Below, piece after piece: positions 42,725 through 51,177 of a stretch of 64,000 bases of DNA (its first letter is position 1; each line of letters opens with the position of its first letter). The stretch is from contig NZ_AP024718.1 of NCBI RefSeq assembly GCF_030294985.1, positions 2,309,001-2,373,000 on the forward strand, written 5' to 3'. The notes beneath the pieces are model-generated. The model saw nothing but the letters and a program-made list of their open reading frames with translations, made no database searches and had not been told where the DNA came from. A program made the translations under genes and the position numbers. Source of the DNA: Methylomarinovum tepidoasis. Its GTDB lineage: Bacteria > Pseudomonadota > Gammaproteobacteria > Methylococcales > Methylothermaceae.

Positions 42725-43969
42725 TTACATGAAGGTCGGGATCAGCGGAGCGTCAATCATCACCATCTGGCGGTTGCCGGCATCGTCATAGAAGAACAGC
42801 ATACCACCCATCCGGCTGTCCGGGTCGTAGATGATGTCGGCCAGACGATACACTTCCCAGGCAGCGTCCGATGCGGTCACTTCGAGCGTCTTGGTTTCGC
42901 CCGGAGCGATCGGATCGTTCGGCACCACGGTCAGACCTTCGTCCGCCAGCAAGTCTTCCGGATAGCCGGTGTCGTCTTCGCAAACTTCCGGATTCATGAA
43001 ACGCACGTTGGCGGTCATGAATTCGCACAGCTGGACCGGACGATCACCATTGTTGGTGACGGTCAGCACCATCTTCATGGCACGGCCCGGTACACGGTAG
43101 GTGGCTTCGTCCACCTTGACGTCCACAGTCGGGGTGGGCATCTGGATCGGCTTGATGCCACGCAGCACACCCGCCTGCAGCGGAATGGTCACCGGATACT
43201 TGCTCTGGGTGCTGCTGTAGCCGAAGATCACCAGCAGAAGGGTGGCGGCGCCAAACAGCATGCCCACCTTCTTTTCGGTCGGGGTGATCAGTTCGTCACC
43301 ACGGCCGGCATTGACCATCACCATGCGCGGCAGGAACACCGGCTTGCGCACGAAGTAGAGGATCCACGCCAGACCGATGGCATACCACAGCACGTGCCAG
43401 AACACGGTGTTGCCCGTGTTGTAGGTTTCCAGGTCGACGGTCTGTCCGGTCAGGGTGGTGATCGGGTTCTTGAACTCGCTCAGCTTCCCTTCAACGATCA
43501 CCCATTTACCCGGACCGATGATCGGACCACCGCCTTCGACGTTCAGCATCGGGTGAACGTGCCATTCACCCCCGCGGCGGGCTTTGAGCACCACGCGGAA
43601 GGCATAGGTGTTGCCGATTTCCAGCCGCACCGAACGCGGCACAAAGGTGTCGCCGATGTAGGATTCCTTGCGGATGAACACAGGCCCAGGAATCCCGACG
43701 TTCAGGAACGACACTTCGGGCGGATCCACGGACTCAGGCCAGCCTGAAAAAACGTGGAATTTGCCACTGATTTCCATCTCTTCGTTGACCTTGACCTGGT
43801 CAGTAGACCAGTTGAGGTCGAACCAGTGGATGGTACGCATACGCAGGAACGCCGCCTGCGACTTTTCACCGTGGGCAGAAGCCGCCGGGGTGTACATCAC
43901 CGCCGCCGCCAGGGTCATCAGCAGGCCGACCAGCGACCAGCGGGTGAGCCTATCTCTTATCGTTTTCAT
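42725..43969 (-). CDS. pmoB: particulate methane monooxygenase subunit B
   Basis: The 414-residue subunit has a signal peptide ending ASA before His33, so the mature protein would start with the copper-ligand His. His137 and His139 (EWHVHPM) complete the known PmoB copper site. Two C-terminal membrane helices (WHVLWYAIGLAWILYFV and VGMLFGAATLLLVIFGYSS) join two cupredoxin-like domains. It oxidises methane to methanol together with PmoA and PmoC in intracytoplasmic membranes. It is the last gene of the operon and is followed by a terminator. Confidence 0.98.
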   Translation of the reverse strand: MKTIRDRLTRWSLVGLLMTLAAAVMYTPAASAHGEKSQAAFLRMRTIHWFDLNWSTDQVKVNEEMEISGKFHVFSGWPESVDPPEVSFLNVGIPGPVFIRKESYIGDTFVPRSVRLEIGNTYAFRVVLKARRGGEWHVHPMLNVEGGGPIIGPGKWVIVEGKLSEFKNPITTLTGQTVDLETYNTGNTVFWHVLWYAIGLAWILYFVRKPVFLPRMVMVNAGRGDELITPTEKKVGMLFGAATLLLVIFGYSSTQSKYPVTIPLQAGVLRGIKPIQMPTPTVDVKVDEATYRVPGRAMKMVLTVTNNGDRPVQLCEFMTANVRFMNPEVCEDDTGYPEDLLADEGLTVVPNDPIAPGETKTLEVTASDAAWEVYRLADIIYDPDSRMGGMLFFYDDAGNRQMVMIDAPLIPTFM

Positions 43970-44018
43970 CTATTTCCTCCTCAGATGTGTCTGTCGATGT
44001 CGATGCGCGCAAAATCCA

Positions 44019-44762
44019 TCAGGTCTTCTTGATGAATTTCACGGTGCCGAACCAGCGGCCCACAAAGTGCCACATGAAGTAGATCAGAATGGACATGAAC
44101 CCGGCAAAGAAGGCAGACACCGGAACCACGTCCTTACCGAAAGTACGCAGGGTACCCTTTTCCACCATGCGGATGTATTCCGGCGTACCGGTACGCACAT
44201 AGTGGTAACCCTGAATGTCGGCAATCGACATCAGCATGCCGTTGTATTCCACCGGCACGTGCAGCGGGCCAATGACCGGCCAGTTGCCCGGGTACATCAA
44301 CAGACCCCAGCCCAGACCACCAATCACGGCGGTGAACAGGAAGCTGCCGGACATCATCAGCACAACATCAAGGAAAATCGCCATGTGGACCGCGGCGGTC
44401 GGGAAGCAGAAGTTGATCGGGAAATAGGTCCAACCCCAGAAGTTGAAGTAGCGGTTGATCCATTCACCGAGCAAAATCCCCAGAACACACACCGTGGCAC
44501 CCCACGGCAGACGCAGGCGCTCCCACAAAACAGCCTGAACCGCCGCCGGGAAGGTGATCATGACGATCGGATACACCGTCACCCACAGACGACGGTCTTT
44601 CCAGTCGGACCAGAAGTCCCAGTCACCCATGGTCAGCATGCCATGGATGTGGTAGGAACCGGTCAGTACCATAAACAGGATGAACAGGCCCAGGTAGTCT
44701 ACCCACCTGGAGGCCTGGACTGCTTCGGCGTGTGACCGAACAACAGATGCAGCAGTGCTCAT
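44019..44762 (-). CDS. pmoA: particulate methane monooxygenase subunit A
   Basis: The 247-residue subunit has seven predicted membrane helices and the marker segments used for methanotroph surveys: GDWDFWSDWKDRRLWVT, INRYFNFWGWTYFPINF and MLMSIADIQGYHYVRTGTPEYIR. The acidic and aromatic residues of the intramembrane site are in place. It sits between pmoC and pmoB, with a hairpin-containing gap on the pmoC side and a 49-base gap before pmoB. The length and sequence indicate pMMO of the gammaproteobacterial type rather than ammonia monooxygenase; this is judged by eye. Confidence 0.98.
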   Translation of the reverse strand: MSTAASVVRSHAEAVQASRWVDYLGLFILFMVLTGSYHIHGMLTMGDWDFWSDWKDRRLWVTVYPIVMITFPAAVQAVLWERLRLPWGATVCVLGILLGEWINRYFNFWGWTYFPINFCFPTAAVHMAIFLDVVLMMSGSFLFTAVIGGLGWGLLMYPGNWPVIGPLHVPVEYNGMLMSIADIQGYHYVRTGTPEYIRMVEKGTLRTFGKDVVPVSAFFAGFMSILIYFMWHFVGRWFGTVKFIKKT

Positions 44763-44824
44763 TATTTACCTCCAAAGTCGCTTGTTGTTGCTTTACCACC
44801 AGCCTTTAAGACCGGCTTCTCTTC

Positions 44825-44867
44825 GCCTCCCTGGCAGGGAGGCCACCAGCGCCCCGGCGGCCTCCCT
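44825..44867 (-). promoter_or_regulatory. mutually exclusive hairpins between pmoC and pmoA
   Basis: In the RNA, AGGGAGGCC (44867-44859) can pair with GGCCTCCCT (44844-44836), or GCCTCCCT (44843-44836) can pair with the later AGGGAGGC (44832-44825). The two stems share the middle strand. No T run follows, so it is not a simple terminator. It is more likely an RNA-processing or stability element setting pmoC against pmoAB mRNA levels. Confidence 0.6.
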
Positions 44868-44896
44868 CAACAAACATCCAGCAAGCTAGATGTCGA

Positions 44897-45718
44897 TCAG
44901 TCCATCCACTGAGCCTGGTCTTCGCCGACGCGGGCGACCGCCTGGTCGTAAACCTCACCGCACAGCGGCTTGCCAATCAGATTCAGGAAGCTGGCAAACA
45001 CCTGAAGCAGCAGCCCCAGAATCGCCAGCGCAAACCACCCAAACACCACAAATCCGTAGTGCAGCGGCGCCACAAACAGCTCTTCCATGAACCAGAAAGT
45101 GTGACCCCATTCGTTCAGACCCACGTTCGGCAGAATCATGAACGGCCCCACCACCGAAATCAAATACGGCAGCGACAGACCCTTCTTCTGGTAATTCCAG
45201 TACGGAAGACGGGTGTGCGCATAAATAAACGCCGCAAAACCGGTGATGATGTAGATCGGGTAGCTCAGATAGAACTCGATAATGTGGCTCGGCGTGAAGT
45301 CCGTGTCACGAACGATGGTCTGATGCCAGGTGCCGTCCTGTTCGGTGAAGTAGCTCGCACCCCAGTAAATCGCCCACGCATAGGCCACCAGCCAGACAAG
45401 ATGGGTGAAATTGCGGCGCAGCTCTTCTCGCGTCCCGGCAATCGCTTCCACATTGCGGTCACGGGTCCGCCACAGATAGCCCCACAGCACCGAGGCCGTA
45501 ATAACCTCAGCCACAATCTCGATGTACAGGAAGTTCATCCAGTAAGTCTCAAATTCCGGCGCAAAAGAGTCCAGACCAGCACTCCAGCCGTAAACCCCTT
45601 CGTACCACCGGACCCAGGCGTAAAACACCGAATAAATCGCGATCGCAAACACCAGCCAGCGCACGTTCAGAAGCGGGGCTTCCTGCTCTGCGCCAACAGC
45701 TTGAGTCGTTGCAGCCAT
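44897..45718 (-). CDS. pmoC: particulate methane monooxygenase subunit C
   Basis: The 273-residue membrane subunit has six or so helices and the metal-site segment DFTPSHIIEFYLSYP followed by YAHTRLPYWNY, giving the Asp, His and His ligands of the CuC/zinc site. The N terminus is short and polar (AATTQAVGAEQEAP). As in other methanotrophs it is the first gene of the operon, with a sigma70-type promoter upstream. PmoC is essential for activity, and its metal site is considered a catalytic candidate. Confidence 0.98.
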   Translation of the reverse strand: MAATTQAVGAEQEAPLLNVRWLVFAIAIYSVFYAWVRWYEGVYGWSAGLDSFAPEFETYWMNFLYIEIVAEVITASVLWGYLWRTRDRNVEAIAGTREELRRNFTHLVWLVAYAWAIYWGASYFTEQDGTWHQTIVRDTDFTPSHIIEFYLSYPIYIITGFAAFIYAHTRLPYWNYQKKGLSLPYLISVVGPFMILPNVGLNEWGHTFWFMEELFVAPLHYGFVVFGWFALAILGLLLQVFASFLNLIGKPLCGEVYDQAVARVGEDQAQWMD

Positions 45719-45825
45719 TGAGTTACCTCCTTAAGCTAAGTTTTCGTTGGGTTTCGCTCCATCCCTAAACGCTCCACCTGCAAACCCTAAAGCTCACAGG
45801 CGACCTCCTTCCTTCGGTATCCGCC

Positions 45826-45853
45826 AGTCTAGCATCGGCTTAGGGGTTGTCAA
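45826..45853 (-). promoter_or_regulatory. sigma70-type promoter of pmoCAB
   Basis: On the minus strand a perfect -35 TTGACA (45853-45848) and -10 TAGACT (45831-45826) are separated by 16 bases. Transcription would start near 45819, giving a leader of about 100 bases with a purine-rich ribosome site before pmoC. Sigma70 promoters upstream of pmoC are known in this group. Confidence 0.8.
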
Positions 45854-45886
45854 GACGCGAGCGGCGTAAAAATCTTCGCCTCCAAA

Positions 45887-45913
45887 CCTTTGTGTAAACA
45901 GAGAAAACAAAGG
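45887..45913. promoter_or_regulatory. inverted repeat upstream of the pmo promoter
   Basis: CCTTTGT (45887-45893) and ACAAAGG (45907-45913) have a 13-base spacer, so their centres are 20 bases (two helical turns) apart. It sits about 35 bases above the pmoC -35 box in AT-rich DNA. It could be an activator or repressor site, or a weak terminator of the DUF4389 gene. Confidence 0.4.
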
Positions 45914-45955
45914 CATTTATGAAAGCGTCTTTGTTGACGCCGCGTAAGGAAAATC

Positions 45956-46282
45956 CTACCGGGGCGCGCGTTGTTTGCCGGAAGGCAGCCGCCCTATCCC
46001 CTCCAACTCCGCAAAGGGAAACGGCATCTGCTCGGTGTTGAAAGTCAGAAACAGCAGGATTTGATAAACGTAGACCGCCAACGTTGCCCCCAGCTGCCGT
46101 GCGTGCGGGTTGTCCTGGCCCGTCAGCAGTTTGCTGGCCACCTGGAACAGCACGACCGCCCACAGCAACATGCGGACAAAACCGAGAATGAAGGCGAATA
46201 CCGCCATGAAGAAAATCCGCTGCCAAGTATTGGGAGCCTTGATGTGCCGCTGGATCTCCGGATCGAGGGGAGGCACTTGCAT
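45956..46282 (-). CDS. DUF4389 membrane protein
   Basis: The 108-residue protein has two membrane segments (RIFFMAVFAFILGFVRMLLWAVVLFQV and LAVYVYQILLFLTF) and ends NTEQMPFPFAELEGI, the DUF4389 pattern. Its function is unknown. Its start is three bases from the DUF2333 stop, so the two are a pair. Being directly upstream of the pmo promoter is probably chance. Confidence 0.8.
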   Translation of the reverse strand: MQVPPLDPEIQRHIKAPNTWQRIFFMAVFAFILGFVRMLLWAVVLFQVASKLLTGQDNPHARQLGATLAVYVYQILLFLTFNTEQMPFPFAELEGIGRLPSGKQRAPR

Positions 46283-46284
46283 GG

Positions 46285-47340
46285 TTAGATGCTCAACAGG
46301 TCGCGCAGGTCGATGAGAGCCGCGTTGGCGTGGGCGATATAGGTCGCCAGCGTCAGCGAATAATTGGCGAAAATGCCGAATCCGCTGCCATTGAGGACCA
46401 CCGGGCTGAGAATCGGCGCCTGGGTCGCCTCCAGCTCGCGGATGATCTGATGCACCGGCGTTTCCGCTGCTTTCATCTTGAGAATATTGTGGAAGTCGTT
46501 TTCGATCGCCTCCATAACGTGAAGCAGGGCCCAAGCATAACCGCGGGCTTCGTAGAAGTTGTCGTCCACCAGCAGCCACGGGGTCCGTTCCATCGGCTTG
46601 AAGGCAGTGGAGGGCTTGCCGCGTACGATGAGCGCGGTTTCCTGGTGGACCGAGCTGCTCGCGCTCAGGCGCTGGGTGTAGCTCCCGAGGCGCTTTTCCA
46701 GAATCATCACGTACTGGGTCAGGTTGTCGGCGCGGGGATAGAAGGGCGCCTTGCCCTCCCTCAGCCGGGCGAGATAACGCCGGAAGGCATCGATCCCTTT
46801 TTGATACTGGTTTTCGGTCGCCGGCAGAATCCAGGAATCGGTTTCGAAGTAATAGTAGGGTTCGCCGACGGCCAGATCCTTGTCCTCCTGGGACTGGGAC
46901 TGGGCACGGGAGAGATGGTTGCGGAGGGCAGTGGCCAGGTCGCGGGAGGCGACCACGACGCCGAACTCCCAGTTGGGCATGTTGTCGAGGAAGATGCTCG
47001 GCGGGGTGACGTCGTTGCTGAGATAACCGCCCGGCTTGTGCAGCAGGTAATCCATGTTGTGAATCAGCACTGCCGTGGTCCTGGCCCCCAGAGGAAGCTT
47101 CTTGGGATCGGTCAGTCCGGTTTCCTTGAGCGCAATCTCGGTCACGTCGTAGGTTTCGGGACTGTAACACTGCAGGGTCCAATACCAACCCAGCCCCGTA
47201 AACAGCAACAAGATCGAAGCAACAATGCCGACCAGGGTCCAGATGCGCCGCTTGCGCTGCGCCTCCTCGGCCTCGGCGTCGAGGACTTCCTCCGCTTCGA
47301 GAGGTGCTTCGGATTCTGTGGATGCGTGTGGCGAAACCAT
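46285..47340 (-). CDS. DUF2333 family inner-membrane protein
   Basis: The 351-residue protein has an acidic N terminus, one membrane helix (IWTLVGIVASILLLFTGLGWYW) and a large soluble part with TTAVLIHNMDYLLHKPGGYLSND, SWILPATENQYQKGIDAFRRYLARL and ERTPWLLVDDNFYEARGYAWALL. This matches the uncharacterised DUF2333 family of gammaproteobacteria. The ATG at 47340 was used, though a TTG at 47361 gives seven more residues. The role is unknown. Confidence 0.8.
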   Translation of the reverse strand: MVSPHASTESEAPLEAEEVLDAEAEEAQRKRRIWTLVGIVASILLLFTGLGWYWTLQCYSPETYDVTEIALKETGLTDPKKLPLGARTTAVLIHNMDYLLHKPGGYLSNDVTPPSIFLDNMPNWEFGVVVASRDLATALRNHLSRAQSQSQEDKDLAVGEPYYYFETDSWILPATENQYQKGIDAFRRYLARLREGKAPFYPRADNLTQYVMILEKRLGSYTQRLSASSSVHQETALIVRGKPSTAFKPMERTPWLLVDDNFYEARGYAWALLHVMEAIENDFHNILKMKAAETPVHQIIRELEATQAPILSPVVLNGSGFGIFANYSLTLATYIAHANAALIDLRDLLSI

Positions 47341-47390
47341 CACAGGAACCTCATCAATCAAATGATGGATAGATTAGCAAATTTGGACCG

Positions 47391-48296
47391 TCAATTGCGC
47401 CGTTTTGCTCGCGGATGGGCGTTATCGTAAACCGAAGCCAGGTGCTGGAAATCCAGATGCGTGTAGATCTGGGTGGTGGCGATGTCGGCATGCCCCAACA
47501 GCTCCTGAACCGCACGCAAATCCCCACTGGTTTCGAGCAGATGGCTGGCGAAGCTGTGGCGCAGCAGATGAGGATGAAGCGGCTGCTGAAAACCCAGACG
47601 CCGGCCCCACTGGGCCAACCGCTGCTGGACTCCCCGACGTCCCAGACGCCGGCCGAAACGGTTGACGAACAACGCCGCCTCGTCCGCCGCCGCCAGCCGC
47701 GGCCGGATCCCCAACCAATGCTGCAACGCCCGACGGGCACAGTGGCCGACCGGCACCAGCCGCTCCTTGCCGCCCTTGCCGTGCCGCACCCGTACCTCGC
47801 CTCCGGCCAGATCCAGATCGCCACAGTCGAGCGCCGCCAATTCCCCCAGGCGCAGGCCGGAGGAGTAGAACAGCTCCCACATCGCCCGGTCACGGCGCTC
47901 CAGCGGGGTGACCGCTTCGGCCTCGACCAATGCCGCAACCTCATCCACCGACAATACCTCGGGCAGTTTGCGCGCCTTTTTGGGCGCCCGAACCCGCTCT
48001 GCCGGATTGGCTTCGAGCCGCCGCAACCGCAGCAGATGGTTCAGCAGGCCGCGCAGGGCCGACAGCTCCCGCTGCAAGGTGGCGGGCCCCGCGCCGGCCT
48101 CATGGCGCTGACGCAAATACAAGCGGATCGCGGTCTCGTCCACTTGCCCCCAGTCCATCACTCCGCGTGCCTGGAAAAAGCAGGCGATCCGGGTCAGATC
48201 GCGGCGGTAGGCGTCCAGGGTATGAGGGGAAACCCGGCGCTGATCGCGCAACTGCCGCAGATAGGCATCGAGCGCCGCCTCCAGCGCCGGGGTCAT
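47391..48296 (-). CDS. xerC: tyrosine recombinase XerC
   Basis: The 301-residue recombinase has an N-terminal SAM-like core-binding domain (about 1-90) and a catalytic domain with SSGLRLGELAAL (Arg), HGKGGKERLVPV (Lys), HPHLLRHSFASHLLE (His, Arg) and LLGHADIATTQIYTHLD (His, nucleophile Tyr). XerC with XerD resolves chromosome dimers at dif. The gene follows DUF484 with an ATGA overlap in the conserved dapF-DUF484-xerC order, so it is the housekeeping recombinase and not a phage integrase. Confidence 0.95.
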   Translation of the reverse strand: MTPALEAALDAYLRQLRDQRRVSPHTLDAYRRDLTRIACFFQARGVMDWGQVDETAIRLYLRQRHEAGAGPATLQRELSALRGLLNHLLRLRRLEANPAERVRAPKKARKLPEVLSVDEVAALVEAEAVTPLERRDRAMWELFYSSGLRLGELAALDCGDLDLAGGEVRVRHGKGGKERLVPVGHCARRALQHWLGIRPRLAAADEAALFVNRFGRRLGRRGVQQRLAQWGRRLGFQQPLHPHLLRHSFASHLLETSGDLRAVQELLGHADIATTQIYTHLDFQHLASVYDNAHPRAKRRN

Positions 48297-48994
48297 GGCG
48301 CAACCCGAGCCTGCAGCAGCGCATTCAAACGGGTGCCGATCAGTTCCCCCAGGCGGGTCAGGAACACCCGTCCCAGATCCGGGTGGAAACGGTCCGCGTC
48401 CCGGCTGCCGAGGGCAAGCACCCCCTGGAACAGAGGCTGGTCGAACGGCACCAGGGCCCAAGAACGGATCGTCGTCTGCTTCGGGAACAACAAAGACAGC
48501 TCGCGTTCGTCCGGGGGGCCGACGTAAACCTCCCGATGACGTTGCAATGCCGCAAAGGCGGACACCTCCTGCGGGCCTGCGAACACCTCGACCTGGCAGG
48601 CAGCCTCACGCGCGGTCAGCACCCGCAGCGTCACCCATTCGACGCCGAAATGCTCCCGCAGGGCGGCCTCCACCGTGGCGATGGTTTCGGTTACGTCGTT
48701 TGTCTGCAGCAGCGCCAAGGTGAGCGCGTGCATGTGTCCCAACAGGGCGTCGTTGAAACGCGCCACGTGCACCAGACGCTCGATCTGACGGCACAGTTCC
48801 TGATTGGTCTGGCGCAGCAACGCCACCTGACGCTCGATCAAGGACACCGCCTCACCGCAATCGTGGGGAATGCTCAAATGCTCCAGCAGCCATTCGTGCT
48901 CGACGAAAAACGCCGGATGGTCGAGCAGCCAGGCTGCGATCTCGGTATCCCTCAACCGGTCGCCAGGCAACGGCTCACACGGTTCCCGGGTCAT
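48293..48994 (-). CDS. DUF484 family GAF-like protein
   Basis: The 233-residue protein has the DUF484 pattern: LRDTEIAAWLLDHPAFFVEHEWLLEHLSIPH, a coiled-coil (LIERQVALLRQTNQELCRQIERLV) and a GAF-like C-terminal part (LVPFDQPLFQGVLALGSRDADRFHPDLG). It lies between dapF and xerC in most gammaproteobacteria, and its function is unknown. Both gene ends overlap the neighbours as ATGA. Confidence 0.9.
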   Translation of the reverse strand: MTREPCEPLPGDRLRDTEIAAWLLDHPAFFVEHEWLLEHLSIPHDCGEAVSLIERQVALLRQTNQELCRQIERLVHVARFNDALLGHMHALTLALLQTNDVTETIATVEAALREHFGVEWVTLRVLTAREAACQVEVFAGPQEVSAFAALQRHREVYVGPPDERELSLLFPKQTTIRSWALVPFDQPLFQGVLALGSRDADRFHPDLGRVFLTRLGELIGTRLNALLQARVAP

Positions 48995-49821
48995 AATTCG
49001 ATTTCACCCTCGAAGACAGATTCCGCCGGCCCCGTCATCCAGACCGGTTCTCCCCGACCCCGCCACTCGACCGTCAATTCCCCGCCGGGCAGGGCCACCG
49101 TGACCGGCGAACGCAACCGCCCCTGGTCGATGCCGACCACGGCGGCGGCGCAGGCGCCGCTGCCACAGGCCAGGGTTTCCCCGCTGCCGCGTTCGTACAC
49201 CCGCAGCCTGACTTCCCCCGGGGAGACGATTTCCATGAAACCCACGTTGACCCGCTCGGGAAACAGGGGATGCCGCTGCAACGCCGCTCCCACGGCCGCC
49301 ACCGGCGCCTTTTCCACCGACGGGACCACGATCACCGCATGGGGATTTCCCAGGGAAACCGCCCCGAAGATCACGTCGTGACCGGCGACGGAAACCTGAT
49401 ATTCCGGCATCTCCTCGTGCACCGCCAGAGGAATCGTCGCCGGGTCGAAGTTCGGCACCCCCATGTTGACCCGGACCCGATCCTCGCCCACCAGCGTCAG
49501 CGTCATCGATCCTGCGGCGGTCACCACCCGGATCACGTCCCGGTCGATCAGCCCCTTTTCGCGCACGAAACGGGCGAAACAGCGGGCCCCGTTGCCGCAC
49601 TGGGCCACCTCGGAGCCGTCGGCGTTGAAAATCCGGTAGCGGAAATCGGCTTCCGGGCCGGGGGGCGGTTCCACGACCAGCACCTGATCGCAGCCGACAC
49701 CGAAATGGCGGTCCGCCAGCCGGCGTATCGCGGCGACATCGAGAGCGACGGGCCGGCTGACGGCATCGATGACCACGAAATCGTTGCCAAGGCCGTGCAT
49801 CTTGGTGAATTTCAGCTTCAC
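48991..49821 (-). CDS. dapF: diaminopimelate epimerase
   Basis: The 276-residue enzyme has FTKMHGLGNDFVVID at the N terminus and the two catalytic Cys segments QCGNGARCF and LACGSGACAAAV. It converts LL- to meso-diaminopimelate for lysine and peptidoglycan. GTG 49821 overlaps the lysA stop as GTGA. With lysA upstream, the last two steps of lysine synthesis are translationally coupled. Confidence 0.97.
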   Translation of the reverse strand: MKLKFTKMHGLGNDFVVIDAVSRPVALDVAAIRRLADRHFGVGCDQVLVVEPPPGPEADFRYRIFNADGSEVAQCGNGARCFARFVREKGLIDRDVIRVVTAAGSMTLTLVGEDRVRVNMGVPNFDPATIPLAVHEEMPEYQVSVAGHDVIFGAVSLGNPHAVIVVPSVEKAPVAAVGAALQRHPLFPERVNVGFMEIVSPGEVRLRVYERGSGETLACGSGACAAAVVGIDQGRLRSPVTVALPGGELTVEWRGRGEPVWMTGPAESVFEGEIEL

Positions 49822-51065
49822 GGCAGCACCTGCTCTCCGCGCCACAAGTCTTCCAGCGTCTCCCGCCGCCGCGCCAGATGGACCCGGTCGCCATCGACCA
49901 GGATTTCCGGCGGCCGTGGCCGGGAATTGTAATTGGAGCTCATGGTAAAACCATAGGCCCCGGCGGAGCGAACCGCAAGCAGATCGCCTTCGCTCAGGGC
50001 CAGGCGGCGGCCGCGGCCGAGGAAATCGCCGGTTTCGCACACCGGCCCGACGATGTCGTATTCCCGCACTGGCGCCTCCCTGCGGGGGCGCACCGGCACG
50101 ATCTCCTGCCAGGCATCGTACAGCGCCGGGCGCAGTAGATCGTTCATGGCGGCATCGACGATGGCGAACCACTTGGCCGAGGTGCGCTTGAGATACTCCA
50201 CCCGGGTCACCAGGATACCGGCGTTGCCGGCGATGGCCCGCCCCGGCTCCAGCAGGATCTCCCAGCCGCGGCCGCCGAGCCGGTCCAGCAGAGCGGCAAC
50301 GTATTCCGCCGGCAGCGGCGGGTTTTCGTCGCGGTAACGGATGCCCAGACCGCCGCCCAGATCGAGATGGCGCAGGGTGACGCCTTCGACCGCCAGACCT
50401 TCGGCCAGCTCCAGGACCCGGTCGAGGGCGTCGAGGAACGGTTCGACCTGGGTCAGCTGGGAACCGATGTGACAGTCGATGCCTTCGACCTCCAGATGGG
50501 ACGAGTCGGCGATGCGGCGGTACAGATCCAGCGCTTCGGCCACGTCGATGCCGAACTTGTTCTCTTTCAGCCCGGTGGCGATGTAGGGATGGGTGCGGGC
50601 GTCCACATCGGGATTGACCCGCAGCGACACCGGCGCCCTGACCCCCATCTCCTTCGCCAGTCGTTCCAGACGGTCCAGCTCCTGCGGCACCTCGACGTTG
50701 AAGCAGCGAATGCCCACCTCCAGGGCCCGGCGCAGCTCGTCCTCGCGCTTGCCGACGCCGGAGAACACCACCTTGGCCGGATCGCCCCCGGCCCTGAGCA
50801 CCCGCTCCAGCTCCCCCACCGAGACGATGTCGAAACCGGAACCGAGGCGGGCGAGCAGATTGAGCACCGCCAGGTTGGAATTGGCCTTGACCGCATAGCA
50901 GATCAGATGGGGATGGTCACCGAAGGCGGCGTCGAAGGCGCGCCAGTGTCGCTCCAGAGTGGCGCGGGAATAGACGTAGGCCGGGGTGCCGTGCGCGGCG
51001 GCGATGGCGGCGACCGGCACGTCCTCGGCGTACAGCTCACCGTCGCGGTAGTCGAAAAAGTCCAT
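49818..51065 (-). CDS. lysA: diaminopimelate decarboxylase
   Basis: The 415-residue PLP enzyme of fold type III has the cofactor Lys in ICYAVKANSNLAVL, the glycine loop HLDLGGGLGIRY, LLEPGRAIAGNAG and the substrate Cys segment GPVCETGDFLG. It makes L-lysine from meso-diaminopimelate. The start abuts the stop of the lptM gene exactly, so lptM, lysA, dapF, DUF484 and xerC probably form one operon. Confidence 0.97.
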   Translation of the reverse strand: MDFFDYRDGELYAEDVPVAAIAAAHGTPAYVYSRATLERHWRAFDAAFGDHPHLICYAVKANSNLAVLNLLARLGSGFDIVSVGELERVLRAGGDPAKVVFSGVGKREDELRRALEVGIRCFNVEVPQELDRLERLAKEMGVRAPVSLRVNPDVDARTHPYIATGLKENKFGIDVAEALDLYRRIADSSHLEVEGIDCHIGSQLTQVEPFLDALDRVLELAEGLAVEGVTLRHLDLGGGLGIRYRDENPPLPAEYVAALLDRLGGRGWEILLEPGRAIAGNAGILVTRVEYLKRTSAKWFAIVDAAMNDLLRPALYDAWQEIVPVRPRREAPVREYDIVGPVCETGDFLGRGRRLALSEGDLLAVRSAGAYGFTMSSNYNSRPRPPEILVDGDRVHLARRRETLEDLWRGEQVLP

Positions 51066-51176
51066 TCAGGGAGATTCCTCCTGCTTGGGTTCCGGTTCGG
51101 GAAGATACAACGGGCCTTTCTGACCGCAGGCGGCCAGGCCGATGAGGCAGATGAGCGTCAACGTAGCGATACGCAT
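51066..51176 (-). CDS. lptM: LptM (YifL)-like small lipoprotein
   Basis: This short gene of 36 codons lies between the TRAP permease and lysA. It begins MRIATLTLICLIGLAACGQK, a lipoprotein signal with Cys at residue 17, followed by GPLYLPEPEP. The GQKGPLYLP segment right after the lipid-bearing Cys is the signature of LptM, which helps LptD fold and form its disulfides in the LPS translocon. Its place next to lysA/dapF matches yifL in other gammaproteobacteria. Confidence 0.88.
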   Translation of the reverse strand: MRIATLTLICLIGLAACGQKGPLYLPEPEPKQEESP

Positions 51177-51177
51177 C

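Noticed and set aside
47391-48296. Tyrosine recombinase as a phage or island integrase
   Set aside because: Its place behind lysA-dapF-DUF484 with four-base overlaps is the standard xerC context.
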